Of a stretch of 64,000 bases of DNA, positions 41,362 to 50,575 are shown one piece after another. Each line of letters starts with the position of its first letter. Within the stretch, counting starts at the first letter, position 1. Both the position numbers and the translations under genes were made by a program. The DNA lies in assembly GCF_004136555.1 (NCBI RefSeq), contig NZ_NOIT01000003.1:124001-188000 (forward strand), written 5' to 3'. A model generated the notes under the pieces. That model saw nothing but the letters and a program-made list of their open reading frames with translations. It did not search any database and was not told where the DNA came from. The DNA is from Kocuria carniphila. Lineage in GTDB: Bacteria > Actinomycetota > Actinomycetes > Actinomycetales > Micrococcaceae.

Positions 41362-42209
41362 ACCGGCGCCGGGATGAGGGTGGCGGCTCTCGCCAACTGA
41401 CGCCGCGCGTAGTGCCGCGTTCCGGGGCGCACCCCGGCCACGATGGCCTCGAGCTGTCCCCGCGTGCCCCGGATGGATCCGGGGACCCCGCCGTTGGCCT
41501 CGAGCCACGGCCGCCCGGACGCGTGGGCCCACGCGGTCCACGCGCGCCGGATCTCGGGGTCGGAGACGATGCGCTCCAGGTAGGTGTCCGAACTCGACAG
41601 CTGGCTCTCACTCAACCGGTAGGCCACCACGGGGGTGGCCAGTTTCACGATCCGGGCCCCGGCGCGCAGGGCGTCGAGCCACAGGACGTAGTCCTCCGCG
41701 GTGTTGGGCCGCGCGTAGGCGTCCGCGGCCACGAGCGCCTCCCGGGTGGCGAGCATGCTCGAGTGGAACAGGGGGTTGACGAACGGCAGCAGCAGTCCGA
41801 TCTCGCGGGTCGTGAGACTGCCCGGGTACCCGGGGCGCGGGAGCATCCCCCGCCCGAAGCGGATCCCCGTGCCGCACACGATGTCCGCGTGGCGCACGGC
41901 CCGGAAGCCCACCCGGAAACGCCACGGCAGGGAGATGTCGTCCGAGTCCATGCGGGCCACGAGCTCGCTGTCCGTGGACTCCAGGGCCCGACGCATGCAC
42001 GCCACGGTCCCCCGGTTGACGGCATCGGTCCGGACGACGACGCGGCGGTCCGTCACCCGGCGGGCCGCACGTTCGGTCTCGGCGTCCGGGCCGTCCACGG
42101 ACACCACCAACTCCGCGTCCCGCGGCATGGCCCGCAGCGTGGAACGCATGGCGCTCTCCACGGTGGCGCCCGCCCGATAGGCGGGCATGATGACAGTAAG
42201 CCTGGGCAT
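41355..42209 (-). CDS. Glycosyltransferase family 2
   Basis: This 284-residue GT-A enzyme begins LTVIMPAYRAGATVESAM and contains the nucleotide-sugar/metal DxD region ARMDSDDISLPWRF and a later AEDYVLWLDAL with the probable catalytic base. Donor and linkage cannot be read. It sits in the Wzx/Wzy gene group, so it likely adds one residue of the exopolysaccharide repeat unit at the inner membrane face. The ATG at 42209 is well placed, 68 bases after the polymerase gene. Confidence 0.88.
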   Translation of the reverse strand: MPRLTVIMPAYRAGATVESAMRSTLRAMPRDAELVVSVDGPDAETERAARRVTDRRVVVRTDAVNRGTVACMRRALESTDSELVARMDSDDISLPWRFRVGFRAVRHADIVCGTGIRFGRGMLPRPGYPGSLTTREIGLLLPFVNPLFHSSMLATREALVAADAYARPNTAEDYVLWLDALRAGARIVKLATPVVAYRLSESQLSSSDTYLERIVSDPEIRRAWTAWAHASGRPWLEANGGVPGSIRGTRGQLEAIVAGVRPGTRHYARRQLARAATLIPAPVC

Positions 42210-42277
42210 GGTGGTCCTCTCCCCGTTGATGAAGCCCCGCGAACGCGAAGGTCGCCCCCCACACCCGTTGAGCTGAT

Positions 42278-43699
42278 TTATTTGTGAACTGCCGGTGTCC
42301 GCGGTGAAAGCTCCGTGGCCGGTGAAGATCTTATTCCCGCGGGCGGTGATTTCGTATCACCACGGCCGAAGATGCGTTCAACGATCCACAACCCCCACAG
42401 GGGCAGGATCGACAACGTCAAGAACACCTCGAGGGACTCCAGCTGCCCCACGATGCCCTGGAAGACGAGCGTGGATCCTACGGTGGCCAACAACAACCGA
42501 TTGGTTTCACTCCGGCTGCGACTGTAGGCATCGGAGACCATGGCAGACACCAGCCCCAACACGAAGTAGCCGACGATCGCACCGAGCAGGCCGAAATTCA
42601 GGATCATTTCTGCGCTGAGCCCCGGAACCACGTAAATCTGGTCTTCCCCACCCAACAAGTCGTATCCCGAGACCTGCACCATGGACCGGAAAGGATTCTC
42701 CGCCGGGATACCCGCGAAATGCAGAAGCGCAAGCGGGACGTTGAGCAGGGCGCTCAACAGGGTCTCACCGTGGAGCGCCCCGTGGAACTGGACGTGGTTC
42801 TCGGCCCAGGCGGCCATGGAGAACCGCCCCCATTGCCAATCCACGAACGACCACGGGTCCGTGGTGGCACCTACGCGCCGGGCCGTGGTCGCGATGATGA
42901 ACCCCACGAACACGGTCACGCCCACCACGATCAGCGGCCACCGCAGGATGTTGATCCGGGGCAGCATCAGAGCCAGCAGGGGAAATGCCACGTAGGCGAT
43001 CTCGGAACGCCCACCGTTCCACGTGGCGCTGACGCCCAATGCGGCCAACCCGGCCACCAGGATGATGGTGTTCCACACCGCTGGGCCGGGCACACGCTTC
43101 CGGCTCGCGAGCGCCAAGACCAGGATCGTAATGCCCCACGGCAGCCAACCCGCCAGGAATGCGTAGCGGGCATTGCCGCCGTCCACGGAAATGATCCGCC
43201 CGCCGGTCTGGTCGGTCGTGGCGCCCATCACTCGCACGAGTCCCACGGCGCCCGCTGCTACGAGTATGAGAGCCAGGCCCCCCATGCTGACCCGGTGATG
43301 GGATACGAAGGAATACAACTGTTCGGGTACCAGGGGGCGCCGGGGAACCTGTCGGGGCCCACGGTGTGCGGTCAGGATCCGCGGCCGCGGGATCGTCAGC
43401 CCCGCCCAGAGGGCACACATGCCCAAGAAGGTCGCCCAGGCGGCCGTGGTCAAGCCGGATGTAGCACCTGCGGGAGTACCGGACATGGCCTCGTAGAATC
43501 CGCGGTCCCTGGACCACCCCAATACATGGGCGAATCCGGACAGGACGTTGGCCACGAGGAAGTTGATCACGAGCCACATCCGCAGGTTCAGCCCGTCCAC
43601 CCGGTCCCTGGTCCAGATGTGGATGAGCGCGAGCGCACCCACGGCGGTCGTGGCCCCCAGGAGGAACACGGCCCAGCCGAAAGGAGTCATCGTGTTCAT
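42278..43699 (-). CDS. Wzy-like polysaccharide polymerase (O-antigen polymerase-type membrane protein)
   Basis: This 473-residue protein has about 10-12 hydrophobic segments and one larger non-cytoplasmic loop around residues 270-350, which contains RRVGATTDPWSF and NPFRSMVQVSGYDLL. This topology and position, between a Wzz-like gene and GT/flippase genes, fit the polymerase that joins repeat units outside the membrane. Sequence conservation in Wzy proteins is low, so the call rests on topology and neighbours. The start may be at 43699 or three codons later (MTPFGWAVF). Confidence 0.7.
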   Translation of the reverse strand: MNTMTPFGWAVFLLGATTAVGALALIHIWTRDRVDGLNLRMWLVINFLVANVLSGFAHVLGWSRDRGFYEAMSGTPAGATSGLTTAAWATFLGMCALWAGLTIPRPRILTAHRGPRQVPRRPLVPEQLYSFVSHHRVSMGGLALILVAAGAVGLVRVMGATTDQTGGRIISVDGGNARYAFLAGWLPWGITILVLALASRKRVPGPAVWNTIILVAGLAALGVSATWNGGRSEIAYVAFPLLALMLPRINILRWPLIVVGVTVFVGFIIATTARRVGATTDPWSFVDWQWGRFSMAAWAENHVQFHGALHGETLLSALLNVPLALLHFAGIPAENPFRSMVQVSGYDLLGGEDQIYVVPGLSAEMILNFGLLGAIVGYFVLGLVSAMVSDAYSRSRSETNRLLLATVGSTLVFQGIVGQLESLEVFLTLSILPLWGLWIVERIFGRGDTKSPPAGIRSSPATELSPRTPAVHK

Positions 43700-43707
43700 C
43701 GTGGGCT

Positions 43708-45054
43708 TCAGAGAACGCCGGAGTGTGCGCGCGAAAGGCGCACCTGGTTGGCCACCAATGCCACGGGCGTTTCGCGGAATCCCTGAACCGAGAACTGCAG
43801 CTGATCGGTCGAGGTCTTCCCGGGCACCGTGACCAGCAGGACCTCATCCGCCAGTTCGCCCAGCACCGCCGCGTCCACGGAGTCCTGCAACGGGGAACAA
43901 TCGAGGACGACCACGTCGAATTCCGAACGCAACTCACCCACCAACGCAGCCATCGGTTCCGAGCACACCAGGTCACTCGGGCGCGGCGTCGGCGTACCCG
44001 CGGGTAGGAAGGTCAGCCCCATCTCGAGGCGAACAGTGCTCTGGTCTGCCCCGGCCCGACGTTCCACGAGATCCGAGACACCGAGGTGATTGTGCTGGGC
44101 CAGCAAAACAGTTGCCCCGCGGTCGGAGAGGTTGGCATCCACGAGAGCCACGCGGCTGCCCAGACCGGCAAAGCTACGCGCGAGTTCCACGGCGACCGTG
44201 GTGGCACCGTCGCCCGAACGCTGACCGGTCACCACCAGTACCGCGCAGCCGGCCACATGGGGCAGGACCTCGGCATGACCCTGTTGGATGCGCGAGCGCA
44301 GCGAAGTGACGTGAGGTGACACCTCCCGCGCCGGCGCGGATTCGCCACCCGCGGGAAAGAAGCTGCGCGCGTCAGTCCTGTGCTTCAGTCGCGGAACGGA
44401 CGCGACCAGCGACGCACCCGGCACACGACGCAGCTCCGTCGTGGTCCGCGGCCGCCGAACCAGACTCTCCAACACGAAGGCGAGGATCACGCCCAACAGC
44501 GCGCCGCCGACCACACCGAACAACGGATAGAGCCACGACGGCAGGCCACTGGTTTCATCCGGGAGCTGCGCCCGGCTGAGAACCGTGGCCTGAACGGCGC
44601 CTCCCCGGTTGGCGACCTCGGGGGACAGTGACCCGACCCCTCTGGTCAATTGATCCGCGACCCCGTTGGCAACCGTCTGGGCCTCCTGAGGTGAGTCCGC
44701 GGTGGCATCGACCTGGATGATGGAGGTGGCCGTCGGATTGGTGACGTCCAACATGTCCTGCAATTGCGCGACCGTCTTATCCACACCCGTGTCCTCGACG
44801 ACGGGTTTGAGGATGTAGGGGGACGTCGCCACGGTCGCGTACGACTTCAGCTCTCGCGAAAGGTACGTAGCTGCCTGGTTCAACTCCGTGGCGGAGTCAC
44901 TCGCGGGAATGGAGACGTAGAGGGATGACGTGGCCTTGTACGTGTCCGGAGACACCAAGGCGTAGATCCCCCCGGCCAACAAGCCCACCACGGTCAGTGT
45001 GATGACGGTTTTCCACCATTTCTTCAAAATATCGACGTAATCATGCAGCGTCAT
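43708..45054 (-). CDS. Wzz-type chain-length regulator fused to a degenerate BY-kinase-like ATPase domain
   Basis: This 448-residue protein has an N-terminal Wzz domain (MTLHDYVDILKKWWKTV, transmembrane helix about 17-35), an extracytoplasmic part, a second helix about 178-198, then a cytoplasmic P-loop-like domain. The Walker A segment reads GQRSGDGATT, so the essential Lys of the usual GKS/GKT is Ala. Walker A' reads VALVDANLSDRG and Walker B VVVLDCSPL. The C-terminus has no tyrosine cluster. It likely controls polymer length without tyrosine-kinase activity. It is upstream of, and probably cotranscribed with, the wzy-like gene. Confidence 0.85.
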   Translation of the reverse strand: MTLHDYVDILKKWWKTVITLTVVGLLAGGIYALVSPDTYKATSSLYVSIPASDSATELNQAATYLSRELKSYATVATSPYILKPVVEDTGVDKTVAQLQDMLDVTNPTATSIIQVDATADSPQEAQTVANGVADQLTRGVGSLSPEVANRGGAVQATVLSRAQLPDETSGLPSWLYPLFGVVGGALLGVILAFVLESLVRRPRTTTELRRVPGASLVASVPRLKHRTDARSFFPAGGESAPAREVSPHVTSLRSRIQQGHAEVLPHVAGCAVLVVTGQRSGDGATTVAVELARSFAGLGSRVALVDANLSDRGATVLLAQHNHLGVSDLVERRAGADQSTVRLEMGLTFLPAGTPTPRPSDLVCSEPMAALVGELRSEFDVVVLDCSPLQDSVDAAVLGELADEVLLVTVPGKTSTDQLQFSVQGFRETPVALVANQVRLSRAHSGVL

Positions 45055-45618
45055 GTGCCCTCCCAGCCCCTGATCACAATGAAAGACGGTTCGTCTCGGA
45101 CGCTGCCCAGCCCCCGAGCACGTCCCACCAGTCTCTTCATCGCTCCCCTGTAATGGGCCTCAGTCTAACGCGCGAAATCATGTCGATGAACACGCAGGTA
45201 GTTTCTCTGGAATTATTTTGTACCCAAATTGGGGGATAAACCTTCATCGGCAGATCTCGACAGCAATTGGAACCCGCAGGAAATGAGGGCTGCAAAACTG
45301 TTCGCAGAAGCAGAAACATTCCCACGACAAGTACGTTGCCCTCAGCAACGAGACAGTGCGCGACCTGCGCCGTTGCGGAAAGTCTTCCCGTACGCATGCG
45401 GGCAAGGACCCCGCCCCAGGCGCCCGTCGGCGTCGAGGAGATATCGAGGACGAAGCGACGGCATTACCCCCGGTGTCTCCACTTATGGGGTCAGAAGCAG
45501 GCGGATCGACGAGCGCAGTGTGCCAAGCTTGGATCCCGTAGCCGCGCGCCCGCGGGGAGAGCGGACCGGTTGCGCGCAGCGCGCAGCCCTATTTGCGGCT
45601 CGACGACAGGGGGAGACC
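45055..45618. other. Divergent 564-bp intergenic region between the wzz-like gene and the acetyltransferase gene
   Basis: No convincing gene is seen; open frames here lack ribosome sites and family features. The left part is AT-rich (45170-45240). CCCAA-A-TTGGG (45223-45233) is a perfect 11-base palindrome, and CGTTGC/GCAACG (45334-45350) can form a hairpin. GGGGGAGA precedes the ATG at 45619, the same type of ribosome site as at 34882. Promoters for both polysaccharide transcripts probably lie here. Confidence 0.55.
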
Positions 45619-46155
45619 ATGACACACACGACGAGACGCCTGGCCACCTTCACCGGCCGCGGCTACGACAAGGGCCGGGGAACGCTGCAGTGCGCCGCGT
45701 GGGCCCTCGTGGCGGAACCGCTGCAACGGTCCGTCCTGTGCCCGCCGAGCGTACGCACCCGGATCCTGCGGGCCTTCGGCGCGCAGATCGGGGAGGGCAC
45801 ACTGATCCGCCACGACGTGCGGATCCACTGGCCGTGGAAACTGACCGTGGGCGAGAACTCGTGGATCGGCGTGGGCGCATGGTTGCTCAATCTGGAGCCC
45901 ATTACGATCGGCTCGGACGTGTGCGTGTCGCAGGGCGCCATGCTGTGCACGGGCAGCCACCGCGCGGACGACCCGGCCTTCGAGTTCGACAACGCACCCA
46001 TCACCGTGGCCGACGGCGCATGGATCGCCCTGCGAGCCACCGTCCTGCGCGGCGTCACGGTGGGCGAGGGCGCCGTCGTGGGAGCCACCGCGCTCGTCAC
46101 GCGGGACGTCCCGGCCGGGGCGCGCGTGCTCGCCCCCGTGGCCACGAAGGCGTGA
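45619..46155 (+). CDS. WcaF-like O-acetyltransferase (hexapeptide-repeat)
   Basis: This 178-residue protein has left-handed beta-helix hexapeptide repeats, for example IGEGTLIRHDVRIH, VGENSWIGVGAWL and ITIGSDVCVSQGAMLCTGSH with the catalytic-type His, then VTVGEGAVVGATALVTRDV. It resembles the colanic-acid acetyltransferases of the WcaF/maltose-acetyltransferase group, which move an acetyl group from acetyl-CoA to a sugar of the repeat unit. The first 60 residues match the longer WcaF N-terminus. The start at 45619 follows GGGGGAGA. It is coupled to the next glycosyltransferase by GTGA. Confidence 0.88.
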   Translation: MTHTTRRLATFTGRGYDKGRGTLQCAAWALVAEPLQRSVLCPPSVRTRILRAFGAQIGEGTLIRHDVRIHWPWKLTVGENSWIGVGAWLLNLEPITIGSDVCVSQGAMLCTGSHRADDPAFEFDNAPITVADGAWIALRATVLRGVTVGEGAVVGATALVTRDVPAGARVLAPVATKA

Positions 46156-47276
46156 GCGGCATGCGGATCCTGCAGGTCGTCGCCCTGGTCTCGGGCACCA
46201 ACGCGTACGGCGGGCCCACCACGGTGGCCCTCAACCAGTGCCGCGCGCTCGCCGACGCCGGACACGACGTGATCCTCGCCGCGACCGGCTCCGATCTGGG
46301 CGCGGCCCTGCCCACTGAACGCGACGGCGTGCGCACGCAGCTCTTCCGTCCCGTCCAGGCCCTGCCGGGTGCGGGTTTCGCAGGTCTCACATCGCCGGCC
46401 ATGCTGTCGTGGCTGCGCCGGGTCGCGCCGACCGCGGACGTGGTGCACGTGCACACGGCGCGTGACCTGCTGACCCTGCCGGCCGCGTGGCTCGCGGAGC
46501 GCGCGGGCACCCGAACCGTCCTGCAGACCCACGGGATGATCGACCCGTCCGAGAATCCCCTCGTGGGGCCCCTGGACGCCCTGCTGACCCGGCGGGTGCT
46601 GCGGGACGCGCACCGGGTCTGCTATCTCACCCCTCAGGAGGAACAGGACCTCACCGAGGTCGCCCGCGGGCCCGTGAACCTCATGGAACTGCACAATGGG
46701 ATGCCCGCATCCTCGCGCCCCCGCGTGCCGCGGGAAGACGACGAGTGTCGCGTGCTGTTCCTCGCGCGTCTGCAGGATCGCAAGCGTCCGCTCGCGTTCG
46801 TGGCCGCCGCGCGATCCCTGGCCGAGCGGTTCCCGCGCGCCACGTTCACGCTCGTGGGCCCGGATGAGGGCCAGGGGGACGCGGTGCGCGCGGCGATCGC
46901 GGCCGCGGGCCTCGGCGAGCGCCTCACGTGGGCCGGCCCGGTGGACTCCTCGGGCGCGGCGCGGTGGATGGCGGAATCGGACGTGTACGTCCTACCCTCC
47001 GTCCACGAGCCGTACCCCATGTCGGTTCTCGAGGCCATGTCCGCGGGACTGCCCGTGGTCGTGACGGACACGTGCGGGCTCGCGCCCACGGTCGCGCGAA
47101 CGGGGTCCGGCGCGGTCGTGGACGACACCCAGCCATCCCTCGAAGATGCCCTCGCGCAGCTGATCGCTGATCCCAAGCGGCGACGGCGAGCGGGTCGGGC
47201 GGCCGCGGACACGATCGCGCGCGAGTACGGGATGCGCGCCGTCGTCGAGAAGCTGCTGGGCGCGTACCGGGACTGA
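46152..47276 (+). CDS. Glycosyltransferase family 4
   Basis: This 374-residue GT-B enzyme has an N-terminal acceptor domain (RILQVVALVSGTNAYGGPTT, VVHVHTARDLLTL, VLQTHGMIDPSENPL) and a donor domain (CRVLFLARLQDRKRPLAFV, SDVYVLPSVHEPYPMSVLEA, with the EPYPxxxLEA nucleotide-sugar motif). The GTG at 46152 overlaps the acetyltransferase stop; an ATG three codons later is equally possible. It probably adds a sugar to the exopolysaccharide repeat unit. A terminator follows, ending the polysaccharide locus. Confidence 0.9.
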   Translation: MSGMRILQVVALVSGTNAYGGPTTVALNQCRALADAGHDVILAATGSDLGAALPTERDGVRTQLFRPVQALPGAGFAGLTSPAMLSWLRRVAPTADVVHVHTARDLLTLPAAWLAERAGTRTVLQTHGMIDPSENPLVGPLDALLTRRVLRDAHRVCYLTPQEEQDLTEVARGPVNLMELHNGMPASSRPRVPREDDECRVLFLARLQDRKRPLAFVAAARSLAERFPRATFTLVGPDEGQGDAVRAAIAAAGLGERLTWAGPVDSSGAARWMAESDVYVLPSVHEPYPMSVLEAMSAGLPVVVTDTCGLAPTVARTGSGAVVDDTQPSLEDALAQLIADPKRRRRAGRAAADTIAREYGMRAVVEKLLGAYRD

Positions 47277-47308
47277 GCGGACGGCGCGGTCCCGGAGGAC
47301 GACGCCGC

Positions 47309-47350
47309 CGGGTCACCCCGCGCGCGAGCGCCGCGCTCGGGGGTGACCCG
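47309..47350 (+). terminator. Terminator after the last polysaccharide gene
   Basis: CGGGTCACCCC (47309-47319) pairs perfectly with GGGGTGACCCG (47340-47350). The loop between them is GC-rich and can extend the stem. Confidence 0.8.
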
Positions 47351-47403
47351 GAATGCTACGTCGTGAAACGGGGCGCCCGCGCCCCACCCCATAGGATGGA
47401 CGG

Positions 47404-48600
47404 GTGAAGGCCTTACTGCTTGAGAACATCCATACCGACGCCGTTGACCTCCTGCGCAGCCGCGGAGTGGAGGTCGAGACCCGCAAGGGTGCACTGGACC
47501 CCGCCGAACTGAAAGAAGCGCTGCACGGCGTGGACCTGTTGGGGATCCGATCGAAGACCCAGGTCACGCGCGAGGTGCTGGAAGCGCACCCGCAGCTGCA
47601 GACCATTGGTGCGTTCTGCATCGGCACCAACCAGATCGACCTGACCGCCGCCACGGACACCGCCACCGTGGTGTTCAACGCTCCGTACTCCAACACCCGA
47701 TCCGTGGTGGAGCTGGCGATGGGCGAGATCATCGTCATGGCACGCCACCTCACCGACAAGAACAAGGCCATGCACGAGGGCGTGTGGGACAAGTCCGCCA
47801 AGGGCTCCCACGAGGTGCGCGGCCGCACGCTGGGCATCGTGGGCTACGGCAACATCGGCAAGCAGCTGTCCGTGCTGGCGGAGGCGTTCGGCATGAAGGT
47901 GTACTACTTCGACACCGTGGACCGCCTGGCCATGGGTAACGCCACCAAGTGCGACTCACTGGACGAGCTGCTGCAGTCGGTCGAGACCGTGACCCTGCAT
48001 GTGGACGGCCGCCCCAACAACGCCAATATGTTCGGCCGCGAGCAGTTCCGCAAGATGCGCCCGCGCTCACTGTTCCTGAACCTGTCCCGCGGTCACGTGG
48101 TTGACCACGAGGCGCTGCGCGAGGCCCTGGTCTCCGGCCACGTGGCGGGTGCCGCGGTGGACGTGTTCCCCACCGAGCCCAAGGTCGCCGGCGATCCGTT
48201 CACCTCGCCGCTGCAGGGGCTGCCCAACGTGATCCTCACCCCGCACGTGGGCGGCTCCACTGCGGAGGCACAGGAGAACATCGGACAGTTCGTGGCCGGC
48301 AAGCTGGTCGACTACAGCCGCTACGGTTCCACGAGCCTGTCCGTGAACTTCCCGGAGGTTCAGCTGGATCCGGAGATCGTCGGCACCCGTCTGCTGCACA
48401 TCCACAGCAACCTGCCCGGCGTGCTGGCTCGCGTGAACTCGGTGCTGGGCGAGCACGGCATCAACGTGGACCGGCAGCAGCTGGTCACCAAGGGCCAGAC
48501 CGGCTACCTGGTCACCGATTGCGGCAACGGCGTGACCCCGGAGGTCGTGGCAGCCATCGAGGCACTGCCCGAAACCATTCGGGTGGCCACCGTCAGCTAG
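47404..48600 (+). CDS. serA: D-3-phosphoglycerate dehydrogenase
   Basis: This 398-residue NAD-dependent enzyme makes 3-phosphohydroxypyruvate, the first step of serine synthesis. The substrate domain has LGIRSKTQVTREVLEAH, the nucleotide domain has GIVGYGNIGKQL, and the catalytic Arg, Glu and His lie in NLSRGHVVD, DVFPTEP and LTPHVGGST. A C-terminal ACT domain (about 325-398, NLPGVLARVNSVLGEHGIN) indicates serine feedback control. The length matches the Escherichia-type, not the longer mycobacterial-type, enzyme. The GTG start is accepted because the N-terminus aligns. Confidence 0.94.
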   Translation: MKALLLENIHTDAVDLLRSRGVEVETRKGALDPAELKEALHGVDLLGIRSKTQVTREVLEAHPQLQTIGAFCIGTNQIDLTAATDTATVVFNAPYSNTRSVVELAMGEIIVMARHLTDKNKAMHEGVWDKSAKGSHEVRGRTLGIVGYGNIGKQLSVLAEAFGMKVYYFDTVDRLAMGNATKCDSLDELLQSVETVTLHVDGRPNNANMFGREQFRKMRPRSLFLNLSRGHVVDHEALREALVSGHVAGAAVDVFPTEPKVAGDPFTSPLQGLPNVILTPHVGGSTAEAQENIGQFVAGKLVDYSRYGSTSLSVNFPEVQLDPEIVGTRLLHIHSNLPGVLARVNSVLGEHGINVDRQQLVTKGQTGYLVTDCGNGVTPEVVAAIEALPETIRVATVS

Positions 48601-48655
48601 CGCCACTCCCCCGCTGGCACGTCTTCAAACGCGACCGACCCGGCGAGAATCCGAA

Positions 48656-48693
48656 CCAATGGCCCGCCCCCATTCACCGGGGCGGGCCATTGG
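48656..48693. terminator. Strong terminator after serA
   Basis: CCAATGGCCCGCCCC (48656-48670) pairs perfectly over 15 bases with GGGGCGGGCCATTGG (48679-48693) around an 8-base loop. Confidence 0.88.
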
Positions 48694-48793
48694 CGCTCGT
48701 GACCCGCCGCGCGTCAAGGTTACGGGCGAAATACTCAGTAACTTCATAGAATAAATACCACGTAATCCCCATCACAATGACGTGGAGATCCCC

Positions 48794-50482
48794 ATGAGCC
48801 ACCCAGCGGTGCCCGGCGCGCACCTCAAGAACCTTGATCCAGATCCGCACCGCGGTGAAGAGGTCAACTTCCAATCCCCCGGCGAACGTGCAGAGGCCGA
48901 GGACCCCAAAACCCACCGCATCAAGTGGCTCGGCCTGATCGCAGGTCTTGCGCTGGCACTCCTCGTGTATTTCTTGATGCCCGGCGACGTAGCCCAGGGC
49001 GCCCGCCTCACCGCGGCCACGGCCGTTCTCATGGGTGCATGGTGGATGACCGAAGCCCTCCCGCTCCCGGCCACCGCCCTGGTTCCGCTGGTGGTCTTCC
49101 CGGTCCTCGGTGACGACGTCAAGTTCGACGACGTGGGAGCTTCCTACGGCAACAACGTGATCTTCCTGTTCATGGGCGGCTTCCTGTTGGCCCTGGCCAT
49201 GCAGCGCTGGAACCTGCACCGCCGCATCGCCCTGCTGACCGTCAAGGTCATCGGCACCAAGCCCACCCAGATGGTTGCGGGCTTCATGGTCGCGACCGGC
49301 TTCCTCTCCATGTGGGTCTCCAACACCGCAACCGCCGTGATGATGCTCCCGATCGGCGTGTCCGTGCTGCTGTTGGTCACCAAGATCGGCGACGGAACCG
49401 ACACCGGTGCCGACGCCACACCTGAGGGCGCCGCATCCGACGCTCGCCAGGCAACCGACGACGCCGCTCCGGCCACCTCCCAGGCCGGCCCCGACACCGA
49501 AGTTGACCCCGAGGACAGCTCGGTGAAGCAGGAGATCATCAAGTCCAACTTCGGTACGGCGTTGATGTTGGGGATCGCGTATGCCGCCTCGATCGGTTCG
49601 CTGGGCACCATCATCGGCACCCCGCCGAACACCCTGATGGCCGGTTACCTGTCCGACACCCATGACATCCAGATCGGCTTCGGCCAGTGGATGCTGGTGG
49701 GAGTCCCGCTGGCGGTCGTGATGCTGGCGATCTGCTGGTTCTTGCTCACCAAGGTGTTGTTCAAGCCCGAAATCACCGAAATCCCGGGCGGCAAGGAACT
49801 CATCCAGGACGAACTTCACAAACTCGGCCCCATGTCCTCCGGTGAGAAGCGTGTGCTGGCCATCTTCATCCTGGCTGCCGTCTCTTGGGTGTTCATTCCG
49901 ATGATTTTCGACACCCCGCCGATCTCCGACGCGGGAATCGCCATGACCATTGGTTTGCTGCTGTTCTTCTGCCCCGCCGGTGCCGCCCGCGGCGTGCGCC
50001 TGCTGGACTGGGATTCTGCCGTCAAGCTGCCCTGGGGTGTTCTGTTGCTGTTCGGCGGCGGTTTGGCGCTGTCCTCGCAGTTCTCGGGTTCCGGCCTGAC
50101 CGAGTGGATCGGCGAGCAGGCCCAGGGTCTGGGTGGCGTTCCCATGATCCTGATGGTGTTGGTCTTCGCGGCCGGCATCCTGTTCCTGACCGAGTTGACC
50201 TCCAACACCGCAACCGCCGCCACGTTCTTACCGGTTGCCGGCGGCGTGGCCATGGGCCTGGGAATCGACCCGATGCTGCTGGCCATCCCCGTGGCACTGG
50301 CCGCGACCTGCGCGTTCATGCTCCCGGTGGCCACCCCACCCAACGCGATTGCGTTCGGCTCCGGGTACGTGACCATCTCGCAGATGATCCGCGGTGGCAT
50401 CTGGCTCAACGTGTTCGCCATGGTCGTGATCACCATCGCCACCATGACACTTGCGGTCTGGGTCTTCGGCCTCACGTACTAG
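48794..50482 (+). CDS. DASS (SLC13) family sodium:dicarboxylate symporter
   Basis: This 562-residue transporter has two inverted repeats. Each carries the Ser-Asn-Thr sodium/substrate motif, as WVSNTATAVMMLPI and LTSNTATAATFLPV. Each also has the partner loop, as IIGTPPNTLMAGY and VATPPNAIAFGSG. Members import succinate, malate, fumarate or related anions with Na+. Unusual is an acidic, Ala/Thr-rich hydrophilic insert at about residues 202-245 between the two halves of the first repeat. The ATG at 48794 follows GGAGA; an in-frame GTG 12 bases upstream is weaker. Confidence 0.92.
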   Translation: MSHPAVPGAHLKNLDPDPHRGEEVNFQSPGERAEAEDPKTHRIKWLGLIAGLALALLVYFLMPGDVAQGARLTAATAVLMGAWWMTEALPLPATALVPLVVFPVLGDDVKFDDVGASYGNNVIFLFMGGFLLALAMQRWNLHRRIALLTVKVIGTKPTQMVAGFMVATGFLSMWVSNTATAVMMLPIGVSVLLLVTKIGDGTDTGADATPEGAASDARQATDDAAPATSQAGPDTEVDPEDSSVKQEIIKSNFGTALMLGIAYAASIGSLGTIIGTPPNTLMAGYLSDTHDIQIGFGQWMLVGVPLAVVMLAICWFLLTKVLFKPEITEIPGGKELIQDELHKLGPMSSGEKRVLAIFILAAVSWVFIPMIFDTPPISDAGIAMTIGLLLFFCPAGAARGVRLLDWDSAVKLPWGVLLLFGGGLALSSQFSGSGLTEWIGEQAQGLGGVPMILMVLVFAAGILFLTELTSNTATAATFLPVAGGVAMGLGIDPMLLAIPVALAATCAFMLPVATPPNAIAFGSGYVTISQMIRGGIWLNVFAMVVITIATMTLAVWVFGLTY

Positions 50483-50517
50483 TGTTCACTCGTTCATGAC
50501 CCCGACGAGGGACAGAA

Positions 50518-50561
50518 CATACTGAGGGCCCGGAACCGTGCGGTTCCGGGCCCTCAGTATG
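50518..50561. terminator. Bidirectional terminator between the transporter and dps
   Basis: A perfect 20-base stem, 50518-50537 with 50542-50561, closes on a GTGC loop and is followed by GTGTTTGG. It serves both convergent genes. Confidence 0.92.
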
Positions 50562-50575
50562 TGTTTGGAAGGAGG

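Noticed and set aside
39943-41400. A 485-codon plus-strand frame opposite the flippase gene
   Set aside because: It is His/Gln/Gly-rich antisense of a convincing multi-helix membrane protein gene.
45229-45618. N-terminal extension of the acetyltransferase or a separate small gene
   Set aside because: The sequence before 45619 has no family similarity or ribosome site. GGGGGAGA and the WcaF-type start support 45619.
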